Position numbers and translations under genes: made by a program
Origin: Qipengyuania spongiae
GTDB taxonomy: Bacteria; Pseudomonadota; Alphaproteobacteria; Sphingomonadales; Sphingomonadaceae
DNA: 64,000 bases
Assembly: GCF_026168555.1 (NCBI RefSeq)
Contig: NZ_CP092471.1
Coordinates: 1,064,501-1,128,500 of the forward strand
Direction: 5' to 3'
The notes under the pieces: model-generated
What the model was told of the DNA's origin: nothing
What the model saw: the letters and a program-made list of their open reading frames with translations, nothing else
Databases searched by the model: none
Shown here: positions 34,843 through 43,070 of the stretch, in pieces
Layout: every line of letters starts with the position of its first letter
How positions within the stretch are numbered: position 1 is the stretch's first letter

Positions 34843-36063
34843 TCAGTTCCGGCTGACCAGGCCCTGCGTGTCCCCCGGATGTTCGGTCGTCATGCGAAGG
34901 ATACCGTAGCCGATCACCGCGGACGCGAGCGAGCCCAGCAGAATGCCGATCTTCGCCTCGTCGATGAATTCGCGCATCCCCGGAAAAGCAAGTTCGCCGA
35001 TGAACAGCGACATGGTGAAACCGATGCCGCAGAGGATAGATATGCCCCAGATCTCCGGCCAGTTCGCATTTTCCGGGCGAGGAGCGAAGCCGGTCCGGTG
35101 CGCGGCGTAGATCGCGCTGAATATGCCGATCTGCTTGCCCAGGAACAGTCCGGCCGCGATGGCGATCGGCAGCGGGGCGAACACGCCCTCCAGCCCCATG
35201 CCCGAAAAGTCCACCCCGGCATTGGCGAAGCCGAAGATCGGCACGATCAGATAGGCGCTCCATGGCGCAAGGTTATGTTCGAGCCGTTCAAGCGGCGAGG
35301 TGCCATTCCTGCTCGCCATCGGAACGGTGAACGCGGCAACGACGCCCGCGATAGTCGCATGAACGCCCGAATTGAGGACGAAGAACCACAGCACCAGCGC
35401 CATCAGGATATAGGCCGGCAGCGAGGTGACGCCTCGGCGATTCATGCCAACCATGAAGCCCAGCACCACGATGCTGCCGATCAGCCAGGTGAGCTTGATC
35501 GACGCGGTGTAGAACATCGCGATGATCAGCACGGCGCCGATGTCGTCGACGATCGCCACGGTCAACAGAAACAGGCGCAGCGAAGACGGCACGCGGCTGC
35601 CAAGCAGGCCCAACACGCCCATTGCGAACGCGATGTCGGTCGCAGCGGGGATCGCCCAGCCGCGCGCCAGCATTGGGTCTGCTCCGCTGACGAAGAACAT
35701 GTAGACTAGCGCCGGCGCCACCATGCCCGCGCCTGCGGCGAGCACTGGGAGACGACGCTGTTGCGCGGTGGCGAGCTGCCCGGCGATGAGCTCGCGCTTC
35801 ACCTCCAGCCCGACGACGAAGAAGAAAATCGCCATCAGACCGTCATTGATCCACAGATGCAGCGTGTTGAGCTTGAACACGTCGCGATCGAACAGATAGC
35901 CGTGGAAGAGCGTGTGGTACTCCTCGCGCCACGCCGAATTGGCGGCACCCATGGCCGCGATCGCGACGAGGATCAGCAGGATGCCTGCCGAAGCGTCGCC
36001 GACGAAGAGAGCGCGCACGGGCGCGAACAGTCTCGAGATGGTTCCTGGTCTTGCGTTGGTCAC
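34843..36063 (-). CDS. nhaA: Na+/H+ antiporter NhaA
   Basis: Exchanges sodium for protons at the inner membrane. The 406-residue protein has about 12 membrane segments, with key acidic residues Asp143 in ATDIAFAMG and the pair Asp173-Asp174 in VAIVDDIGAVL, corresponding to E. coli Asp133 and Asp163-164. The VGLEVKREL loop is typical. The start is GTG at 36063, without a strong ribosome site. It is divergent from the glycosyltransferase gene. Confidence 0.93.
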   Translation of the reverse strand: MTNARPGTISRLFAPVRALFVGDASAGILLILVAIAAMGAANSAWREEYHTLFHGYLFDRDVFKLNTLHLWINDGLMAIFFFVVGLEVKRELIAGQLATAQQRRLPVLAAGAGMVAPALVYMFFVSGADPMLARGWAIPAATDIAFAMGVLGLLGSRVPSSLRLFLLTVAIVDDIGAVLIIAMFYTASIKLTWLIGSIVVLGFMVGMNRRGVTSLPAYILMALVLWFFVLNSGVHATIAGVVAAFTVPMASRNGTSPLERLEHNLAPWSAYLIVPIFGFANAGVDFSGMGLEGVFAPLPIAIAAGLFLGKQIGIFSAIYAAHRTGFAPRPENANWPEIWGISILCGIGFTMSLFIGELAFPGMREFIDEAKIGILLGSLASAVIGYGILRMTTEHPGDTQGLVSRN

Positions 36064-36146
36064 GGGGCGGGGCTTTCGAGCAATTGGACGCGCGTTGCAA
36101 GAGGGGCGGTGACCGGATAGATGGGGCCGCGTTCAGGGGGGCAATC

Positions 36147-37541
36147 TTGGATCCAGTCGGTTTTACGGCCGCGGAATGGTTCGTGCTGATCCAGCACGAG
36201 CTGTTCCTCTTCACGGCGGTATTCTTTCTTATCGGAGCGTTCGACGAGATCGTCGTCGACGTCATGTATCTGTGGCTGAGGCTGACCGGCCGCATCTCTT
36301 CCCGGGCGGCTCTGCCTGAAGGCGCCAGCGATCTATCAGCCCCGGTGGCGATCTTCATTCCCGCATGGTGCGAGGCGGAGGTGATCGGAACGACGCTGCA
36401 ATATGCGATGCGGGCCTGGCCGCAGAAAAATGCCCGCTTTTACGTCGGCTGCTATCGCAACGATGCCGAGACGCCGCTGGCCGCCGCGATCGGTGCCGAT
36501 GGCGACCGGCGCGCCCGGATCGTCATTCACGATCGGGACGGGCCGACGAGCAAAGCCGACTGCCTCAATCGCCTTTATGCGGCGCTGGAGGAAGACGAGC
36601 GTCAATCGGGCGCCCGGTTCCGAATGGTCGTTCTTCACGATGCGGAAGACATGGTCGATCCTGCAGCGCTGGCGCTCATGGACCGGACGCTGGACCAGGC
36701 GGATTTCGTCCAGCTGCCGGTGCTGGCCCTGCCGCAGAAGGGATCGCCCTTGATCGCCGGTCACTATGTTGACGAATTCGCCGAAGTGCACGGCAAGACG
36801 ATGGTGGTGCGCGACGCGCTTGGCGCGGGGCTGCCGGGGGCGGGCGTCGGCTGCGCGATAGACCGCAGTTTCCTCGATCTGCTGGCGAAGCGAAATGGCG
36901 GCGAGACATTCTCATCCGGTTCGCTGACCGAGGATTACGAGCTCGGCTTGGAAGTCGCCGCGCTCGGCGGGCGTTCGCGTTTCATTCGCGCGCGGGCGAA
37001 GGACGGCCGCCTCGTCGCGACGCGCGCATATTTCCCCGCCCACCTGTCGGACGCGGTGCGGCAGAAGACCCGCTGGGTCCACGGCATCGCGCTCCAGAGC
37101 TGGGACCGGCTGGGCTGGCGCGGCGGGCTGAGCGACCTGTGGATGCAGATGCGCGACCGGCGTGGCCCCTTCGCCGCGTTGCTGCTCGCGCTCGGCTATA
37201 TGCTCGTTGTCCTGTCCGGAGTGCAGATCGCTCTTTCGACATTCGGCGCGGCACGGCCCATCGTCCTTACTCCGCTGCTCGAGGCCCTGCTGCTCGGCAA
37301 CCTCCTCGCGCTGTTCTGGAGACTGTCGATGCGCGTCGCTTTCACCACCAGCGAATTCGGCTGGCGCGAGGGGCTGCTCGCCATGCCACGCATTCTCGTT
37401 TCCAACGTCATCGCGATCATGGCGGGGCGCCGGGCGATCGTCGCCTATGTTCGCACGCTGGCCGGTGAGCCGGTCCGCTGGGAGAAGACCGAGCATCGCG
37501 ACCACCCCGTTCTTGCCGAATCGAGCACAGCGTCCGCATGA
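36147..37541 (+). CDS. NfrB-like family 2 glycosyltransferase (membrane)
   Basis: A 464-residue processive-type glycosyltransferase resembling the front part of bacteriophage N4 adsorption protein B (NfrB). An N-terminal membrane segment precedes the GT2 domain: VAIFIPAWCEAEVI, HDAEDMVDP (the DxD region), SLTEDYELG and QKTRWVHG. Three or four membrane helices follow. E. coli NfrB is about 745 residues with a c-di-GMP-binding MshEN end; that end is absent here. The start is taken as TTG at 36147, with AGGGGGG five bases upstream; no in-frame ATG is available. Its stop overlaps the next gene by four bases. Confidence 0.82.
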   Translation: MDPVGFTAAEWFVLIQHELFLFTAVFFLIGAFDEIVVDVMYLWLRLTGRISSRAALPEGASDLSAPVAIFIPAWCEAEVIGTTLQYAMRAWPQKNARFYVGCYRNDAETPLAAAIGADGDRRARIVIHDRDGPTSKADCLNRLYAALEEDERQSGARFRMVVLHDAEDMVDPAALALMDRTLDQADFVQLPVLALPQKGSPLIAGHYVDEFAEVHGKTMVVRDALGAGLPGAGVGCAIDRSFLDLLAKRNGGETFSSGSLTEDYELGLEVAALGGRSRFIRARAKDGRLVATRAYFPAHLSDAVRQKTRWVHGIALQSWDRLGWRGGLSDLWMQMRDRRGPFAALLLALGYMLVVLSGVQIALSTFGAARPIVLTPLLEALLLGNLLALFWRLSMRVAFTTSEFGWREGLLAMPRILVSNVIAIMAGRRAIVAYVRTLAGEPVRWEKTEHRDHPVLAESSTASA

Positions 37542-38704
37542 GCATCGGTGCGCGGACTACCGCCCGACCGGGCCGGCCCCTCTTCTTCATGCTCGCGACC
37601 GTCGCGGGATGGAGCGCATTGCGTGTGGGTTTTGGAAGCCTGCCTTTCGCGCTCGAACCGTTGCCAGTACTTGTCGCTGCGGAGTTGCCAGGCGCGATCC
37701 CTGCCGTCGTGCCCGGCCTGGCGGTGCCCGACCGTGCGGACAGTAGAGTGAATGCGACAATCGGGGCGACCGGCATTGCCGAAGCCTTGCCTCTGCGCGC
37801 GCTGGCAGAGGGTCTTGCAGCAAGTCCCCTTCTGTCCCCATTGGCCGCGATCGTTTCCAGCAGCGCGCCGGCGCCGGACCGGGCGCAGTCGCTCCGGACC
37901 GCGGCATCGCACAATCTTCTCTGGATGGCAGCGATGGCCCAGGTACCCGTCCCGCCCGAGGTCGCGCGGATGATGGATGGACGTTCTGGCGCAGAGTCCG
38001 CGAGGCCCCAAGGCGAGCGCGGGCGGAGCGACAGCGTCGCACGGCGGCTCAGCCTCGACAGCTGGTTGTTCCTTCGCTCTGGCGGCGAAGGCGAGGCGAA
38101 GGTCGTGACCGGCGCGCCCGGACCGGCCTTTTACGGTCGCAGCCAGGCCGGTGCGATCCTGCGCTATCGGCTCGCGACAGCGTCGCGTTTTGATCCGGCG
38201 GCATATGTGCGCGCCGATGCCGCGCTCGTGTCTCGTGGAGAGCGACAGGTTGCGCTCGGCGTGAGCGCCCGGCCTCTCGCGGCGCTGCCGCTTGTCGCCC
38301 ATGCCGAGATGCGCGCCACGCGGCAGGACGGGCGAACCGAACTGCGTCCGGCCGCCTTCGTCACCACCGGCACCGACGCCGCGCCCCTGCCGGGCGGCTT
38401 CGCTTTGCGCAGCTACGGGCAGGCGGGCTATGTTGGCGGGCGCTTTGCCAGCGCCTTTGCCGATGGGCAGGCGGTGGCGACGCGCGAGGTCGCGCGGTTC
38501 GACTTGGGTTCGCTGCGGGCGGGTGCGGGCGTGTGGGGCGGGGCGCAGCGCGGGGTCCAGCGGCTCGACATCGGGCCGAGCGCCGCGCTTTCCATCCGGC
38601 TCGGCGACGCACCGGCCCATCTGTCATTGGACTATCGCGTGCGCGTGGCGGGCGATGCAGCGCCGGGAAGCGGCGCTACACTGACACTCTCGCGCAGCTT
38701 CTGA
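37538..38704 (+). CDS. NfrA C-terminal-like outer-membrane protein
   Basis: A 388-residue protein with an N-terminal hydrophobic segment (about 13-30), an Ala/Pro-rich middle, and a C-terminal beta-strand domain of about 210 residues. That domain begins FYGRSQAGAILRYRL and ends LDIGPSAALSIRL ... LSRSF with terminal Phe, which fits the NfrA_C domain of the N4 phage receptor. E. coli NfrA is about 990 residues and has long TPR-like repeats, missing here. It is coupled to the NfrB-like gene by an ATGA overlap, so the two should make or export a surface glycan. Confidence 0.7.
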   Translation: MSIGARTTARPGRPLFFMLATVAGWSALRVGFGSLPFALEPLPVLVAAELPGAIPAVVPGLAVPDRADSRVNATIGATGIAEALPLRALAEGLAASPLLSPLAAIVSSSAPAPDRAQSLRTAASHNLLWMAAMAQVPVPPEVARMMDGRSGAESARPQGERGRSDSVARRLSLDSWLFLRSGGEGEAKVVTGAPGPAFYGRSQAGAILRYRLATASRFDPAAYVRADAALVSRGERQVALGVSARPLAALPLVAHAEMRATRQDGRTELRPAAFVTTGTDAAPLPGGFALRSYGQAGYVGGRFASAFADGQAVATREVARFDLGSLRAGAGVWGGAQRGVQRLDIGPSAALSIRLGDAPAHLSLDYRVRVAGDAAPGSGATLTLSRSF

Positions 38705-38750
38705 GCGCGTGCGACTTTAAACCCGCCTTCCGCTGCGATAGGGGCGGGCG

Positions 38751-39659
38751 ATGGACGTCTACCTCCCTATCGCGAATCTGGCGGTCAACGGGTTGTGGAT
38801 CGTCGCGCTCGGCGCGCTGACAGGCGTTCTCTCGGGATTGTTCGGGGTGGGCGGGGGCTTCCTCACCACGCCGCTGCTGATCATCTTCTACGGCATTCCG
38901 CCGACCGTTGCCGCAGCCAGCGCCTCGACGCAGGTGACCGGCGCGAGCGTGTCGGGCGTGCTTGCCCATGCCAAGCGCGGCGGCGTCGACTATCGCCTGG
39001 GCGCTGTTACCGTGGCCGGCGGGCTGCTCGGCTCGGGTATCGGGGCGCTCCTGTTCCGGTTCCTGCGTAGCGTGGGCCAGATCGACGTGGTCATCAACTC
39101 GCTCTACGTCGTTCTGCTCGGCTCGATTGGCGCGCTGATGATGCGCGAGGCGGTCCAGTCGATCCGCGGAACCGCCACAGCGCAGGTTCGCCGCCGCAAG
39201 CATCATCCGATCGTGGCCGCGCTGCCGTGGCGCTGGCGCTTCTATCGCTCGGGTCTCTACATCTCGCCGCTCGCCCCGCTGATCCTGGGTGTGCTGGTGG
39301 GCATTCTGACGATGCTCATGGGCGTCGGCGGCGGATTCATCCTCGTCCCCGCAATGCTCTACATCCTCGGGATGAGCGCAAATGTTGTGGTCGGCACCAG
39401 CCTCTTCAACATCCTTTTCGTCACCATCGTCACAACCATGATGCATTCCTTGACGACCAAGGCAGTGGACATCGTGCTCGTCGGTCTTCTGCTGATCGGA
39501 TCGGTCACGGGCGCGCAGCTGGGCACCCAGTGGGCGGCCAAGGTGAAGCCCGAATGGCTGCGCCTCGCCCTTGCCGCGATCGTCCTCGTCATCGCGATCC
39601 GCATCTTCATCGGCTTTTCGATCCGGCCGGACGAGATCTACACGGTCTTCCCGCTGTGA
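38751..39659 (+). CDS. TauE/SafE-type sulfite exporter family protein
   Basis: A 302-residue inner-membrane protein of the TSUP (TauE/SafE) family with eight or so membrane segments in two repeats. Each repeat has a GVGGGF turn: SGLFGVGGGFLTTPLLI and LMGVGGGFILVPAMLYILGM. Members move sulfite, sulfonates or other small organic anions. Its stop overlaps the GTG start of the TIGR02186 gene, so the two work together. Confidence 0.87.
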   Translation: MDVYLPIANLAVNGLWIVALGALTGVLSGLFGVGGGFLTTPLLIIFYGIPPTVAAASASTQVTGASVSGVLAHAKRGGVDYRLGAVTVAGGLLGSGIGALLFRFLRSVGQIDVVINSLYVVLLGSIGALMMREAVQSIRGTATAQVRRRKHHPIVAALPWRWRFYRSGLYISPLAPLILGVLVGILTMLMGVGGGFILVPAMLYILGMSANVVVGTSLFNILFVTIVTTMMHSLTTKAVDIVLVGLLLIGSVTGAQLGTQWAAKVKPEWLRLALAAIVLVIAIRIFIGFSIRPDEIYTVFPL

Positions 39660-40408
39660 GGATACTGCTTGCCCTGCTGTGCGCTCTGACGCTGATGGGG
39701 CAGCGCGATCCCATCCTCGTGCCGGAAGTCAGCCAGCACGAGGTGCAGGTGCGTCAGGGCTTCACAGGCACCGAACTGTTGCTGTTTGGCGCGGTCCTCG
39801 ACCCTGCCCAGCGTGCTGCCGGGCAGCGATACGACATCGTGGTGGTGCTGAAGGGACCGTCCGAACCCATCCGGATGCGCGAGAAGGAACGGATTGGGGG
39901 CATCTGGATCAATGCCGAGAGCAGCGATTTCCGTTCCGCCCCGTCCTTTTTCGCGATCGCAAGCACTCGCCCGATCGACCAGATCGTCGACGAGAAGACC
40001 GCCGCGATCTACGAATTCGGCACCCGCTACATCCAGCTCAGCCCGAGCGGCGCGATCGATCCCGAAGAACAGGCGCGCTTCGCCGCCGGGCTGGTCGACC
40101 TGCGCACGCGGCAGGGTTTGTACAAGGAAGAGATCGGCGGGGCACAGCTGCGCGAAGACATCCTCTACCAAGCGCGCATAGCTCTGCCGTCCAACGTGGT
40201 TACCGGTGTCTACACCGCCGAAACCTTTGCCGTGACGCGTGGTCGCGTGATCGCTTCGGCGGTGTCCGAGGTGGAGGTTCGCAAGGTCGGTTTCGAACGC
40301 GCCGTCGAATATAACGCGCAGGAAAATTCCCTGCTTTACGGGCTCGCTGCGGTGTTCCTGTCGATCGGCATGGGCTGGGCGGCAGGGCGCTTCTACGCGA
40401 TGATCTGA
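39656..40408 (+). CDS. TIGR02186 family membrane-anchored protein
   Basis: A 250-residue protein with a short N-terminal signal-like segment, an extracytoplasmic beta-rich domain with HEVQVRQGFTGTELLLFGA and VVVLKGPSEPIRMREKERIGGIWIN, and one C-terminal membrane anchor (LLYGLAAVFLSIGMGWAAG). This matches the TIGR02186 family, found beside TauE/SafE proteins. The function is unknown; a role as periplasmic partner of the exporter is inferred. The start is GTG at 39656, overlapping the upstream stop. Confidence 0.78.
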   Translation: MRILLALLCALTLMGQRDPILVPEVSQHEVQVRQGFTGTELLLFGAVLDPAQRAAGQRYDIVVVLKGPSEPIRMREKERIGGIWINAESSDFRSAPSFFAIASTRPIDQIVDEKTAAIYEFGTRYIQLSPSGAIDPEEQARFAAGLVDLRTRQGLYKEEIGGAQLREDILYQARIALPSNVVTGVYTAETFAVTRGRVIASAVSEVEVRKVGFERAVEYNAQENSLLYGLAAVFLSIGMGWAAGRFYAMI

Positions 40409-40453
40409 TCGTGCAGCAGATTGCGCCGCCCGACGCTCTCGCTGGCGAGCGGT

Positions 40454-40482
40454 GTTGACCCGATCTTAACCCCGTCCATCTA
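40454..40482 (+). promoter_or_regulatory. Possible promoter of the HerA-like gene
   Basis: TTGACC at 40454-40459 and ATCTAG at 40477-40482 are separated by 17 bases, a plausible -35/-10 pair 60 bases before the ATG. The 19-base motif shared with 22529-22547 lies within it. Confidence 0.4.
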
Positions 40483-40483
40483 G
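40465..40483 (+). promoter_or_regulatory. 19-base motif, copy 2
   Basis: TTAACCC-C-GTCC-A-TCTAGG, differing from the copy at 22529-22547 at two positions. It overlaps the probable promoter of the HerA-like gene. Confidence 0.35.
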
Positions 40484-40542
40484 GCCGAAGCACCTGCGCG
40501 CCGCCCGATCCGGCGGTCGCGATCCAGAAGGGTTGCATCGAC

Positions 40543-42309
40543 ATGAACGCCATGAGCCAGGACGTATTCCGCACTTTCGATCCGGCGGGCGAGGAAGGGG
40601 CCAGACCGCCTGTGCGCGCGGCGAGCCTCGACCCCGCACTCAAGGCACAGGCTGCTCAGGCGACGCAGGCCATGCCGCCATCGCAAGCGGAAACCGGCTA
40701 TTCCAACGAGAATGCCACCCAGCCCATCGGCGTCGTTCTCGAAATCGCCGGGTCGGGATCGCAGATCGCGATCGATATCCAGCGCCTCAACGAATGCATG
40801 GAGGACGAGGATCCCTCGATCGCTCTGGCCGGACAGGTCGGCAGCCAGATCAAGATCCGCGTCAACAACAGCTGGCTGCTCGCCAGCGTCCGCAACCAGA
40901 AGCAGGACCGGCGGGCCGACGGCTCGATCATCGCCAATATCGATTTCCTCGGCGAAGGGCAGGAGGAAAAGCTGACCGGGCGCCTGCACGGTTTCCGGCG
41001 CGGCGTGACGCGCTATCCGGTGCCGGGCGCGCTGGTCTATCCGGCGACCACGGGCGATCTCCGTCAGGTTTATGCCAGCGACGGGCGGGATTCGATCACC
41101 GTCGGCAACGTCTATCCGACGCGCGACATCCGCGCCGGGCTTTATATCGACGCGATGCTCGGCAAGCACTTCGCGCTGCTGGGCTCGACCGGCACCGGCA
41201 AGTCCACCTCCGCCGCGCTGATCCTCCATCGCATCTGCGAAGCGGCGCCCGAGGGACACATCGTGATGATCGATCCGCACGGCGAATATTCGGCGGCGTT
41301 CCGGCGCACCGGCATGATCTTGGACGTCTCGAACCTGCAGATGCCCTACTGGCTGATGAATTTCGAGGAGCATTGCGAGGTGTTGCTGAGCTCTTCGGGC
41401 AACGAGCGGCAGGTGGACGAGGATATTCTCGCCAAATGTCTGCTCAAGGCCCGCTCCAAGAGCCGCCTCGCCGGATCTCTGGGCAAGGTGACCGTCGATT
41501 CTCCGATCCCCTATCTCCTGTCGGACCTTTCGAACGAGATTCAGGACCAGATGGGCAAGCTGGACAAAGCGACCACCTCAGCGCCCTATATGCGGATCAA
41601 GAACAAGCTGGACGAGATCAAGAGCGATCCACGATACCAGTTCATGTTCTCCGGCATGCTGGTCGGCGACACCATGGCGGATTTCATCTCCAAGGTGTTC
41701 CGCATGCCGGCGAACGGCAAGCCGATCTCGATCATCGACGTCTCCGGCGTGCCTTCGGACATCACCGCCACGGTCGTTGCGGTGCTCAGCCGGCTGGTGT
41801 TCGATTTTGCCATCTGGGGCCGCGAGGAGAAGACCGCGCCGGTGCTGCTGGTCTGCGAGGAGGCCCACCGCTACGTGCCGAGCGAGAAGCACGCGGATGG
41901 CAATTCGGTCGGCAAGATTCTCTCCCGCATCGCCAAGGAAGGGCGCAAATACGGAATCAGCCTCGGCCTCATCACCCAGCGCCCGTCCGATCTTGCCGAA
42001 GGCGTGCTGTCGCAATGCGGCACCATCATCTCGATGCGGCTCAACAACGATCGCGACCAGGAATTCGTGCGCGCCGCGATGCCAGAAGGCGCGCGCGGCT
42101 TCCTCGACTCCATCCCCGCCCTGCGCAACCGCGAATGCATCATCTGCGGTGAGGGCGTGGCGATCCCGATCCGGGTGAATTTCGACACGCTGGAGGAGGT
42201 GAAGCGGCCCGCCTCGGACGATCCGAGCTTTCTGGAACTGTGGAACAGCTCGGGCCGGGAAGAGGACGCGGTCGAACGCATCGTGCAGCGCTGGCGCTCG
42301 CAGGGCTGA
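40543..42309 (+). CDS. HerA-like ATPase (DUF87)
   Basis: A 588-residue FtsK/HerA-superfamily ATPase. A beta-barrel-like N-terminal part (about 60-190) precedes Walker A in LGSTGTGKST (near 220), Walker B in VLLVCEEAHRYVPS, and the ITQRPSDL motif with a C-terminal Arg finger region. It resembles bacterial HerA homologs, which translocate DNA, but no NurA nuclease gene is nearby. The first 65 residues are low complexity. Role unknown, perhaps DNA repair or transport. Confidence 0.87.
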   Translation: MNAMSQDVFRTFDPAGEEGARPPVRAASLDPALKAQAAQATQAMPPSQAETGYSNENATQPIGVVLEIAGSGSQIAIDIQRLNECMEDEDPSIALAGQVGSQIKIRVNNSWLLASVRNQKQDRRADGSIIANIDFLGEGQEEKLTGRLHGFRRGVTRYPVPGALVYPATTGDLRQVYASDGRDSITVGNVYPTRDIRAGLYIDAMLGKHFALLGSTGTGKSTSAALILHRICEAAPEGHIVMIDPHGEYSAAFRRTGMILDVSNLQMPYWLMNFEEHCEVLLSSSGNERQVDEDILAKCLLKARSKSRLAGSLGKVTVDSPIPYLLSDLSNEIQDQMGKLDKATTSAPYMRIKNKLDEIKSDPRYQFMFSGMLVGDTMADFISKVFRMPANGKPISIIDVSGVPSDITATVVAVLSRLVFDFAIWGREEKTAPVLLVCEEAHRYVPSEKHADGNSVGKILSRIAKEGRKYGISLGLITQRPSDLAEGVLSQCGTIISMRLNNDRDQEFVRAAMPEGARGFLDSIPALRNRECIICGEGVAIPIRVNFDTLEEVKRPASDDPSFLELWNSSGREEDAVERIVQRWRSQG

Positions 42310-42329
42310 GCGTTCCGTGGCTCGGCACT

Positions 42330-43070
42330 CTAGGTTCCGCGCGTATCGCCGTAGAGATGGATGTGCAGCCGGTCGCTCATGCGAAAGCCATGTTCGAGGC
42401 ATAAAGGCGCGAGCCATTCCTGCCGTGTGCGCAAGGTCGCGCTGTCCGTGCCCTCGGCCATCAGGAAAACGCGTTCCGCCGGGAAGCGGTGGCGGGCCTG
42501 CAAGGCCAGCACTTCGTCCAGATCGGCAGGTTCGGCGATCACGAACTTGAAGAAGGCACGCGGATCGCTGGCGTAGAAATCGAGCCTCTCGGGCAGCAGT
42601 GCCAGGTCGGCGGGATTGCCCGAATGGGCGAGCTTGGGGCTGACGTTGTATTGATCGATACGGATATCGAGCCGGGGCGGGGCGGCCGTGGTTCCGTTGG
42701 TCTCGATCTCGACCGCAATGTCGGGCAACAGGTCGAGCATGTCGGCGAGAGCGGGTGCCTGAAGCAGGGGCTCGCCGCCGGTAATGACTAGCCTGTTCTG
42801 CCCGAGCGCTGTTATGCGCCGGGCCGTTTCCTCGGGGTCGAGCTTGCGCTGGTTCTCGCGCCGGACGTAATGCTCTCCGCTGCGATGCGGTCGCTCGTCG
42901 CCCTCGAAATGCCAGGTATATGCGGTATCGCACCAGACGCAGGCGAGGTTGCAGCGCGACAGCCGCAGGAAAGCGACCGGCACGCCCGCGCTCGGCCCTT
43001 CGCCCTGAAGCGAGGCGAAGATTTCCGCCTCACCCCCCGGCGCTTCGGTGGCGAGGATCAGGCTGCTCAC
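42330..43070 (-). CDS. queE: 7-carboxy-7-deazaguanine synthase
   Basis: A radical SAM enzyme that makes the 7-deazaguanine ring for queuosine. The 246-residue protein has the cluster motif CNLACVWC (CxxxCxxC), [20 protein letters not shown] at its N-terminus, and [11 protein letters not shown]. Start is GTG at 43070-43068, overlapping the valS stop as GTGA; no in-frame ATG occurs near. Other queuosine genes are not in the window. Confidence 0.92.
   Translation of the reverse strand: MSSLILATEAPGGEAEIFASLQGEGPSAGVPVAFLRLSRCNLACVWCDTAYTWHFEGDERPHRSGEHYVRRENQRKLDPEETARRITALGQNRLVITGGEPLLQAPALADMLDLLPDIAVEIETNGTTAAPPRLDIRIDQYNVSPKLAHSGNPADLALLPERLDFYASDPRAFFKFVIAEPADLDEVLALQARHRFPAERVFLMAEGTDSATLRTRQEWLAPLCLEHGFRMSDRLHIHLYGDTRGT

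Noticed and set aside
36051-36146. TTG start at 36051 for the NfrB-like gene
   Set aside because: It would overlap the divergent nhaA start and has no ribosome site; the TTG at 36147 has AGGGGGG upstream.
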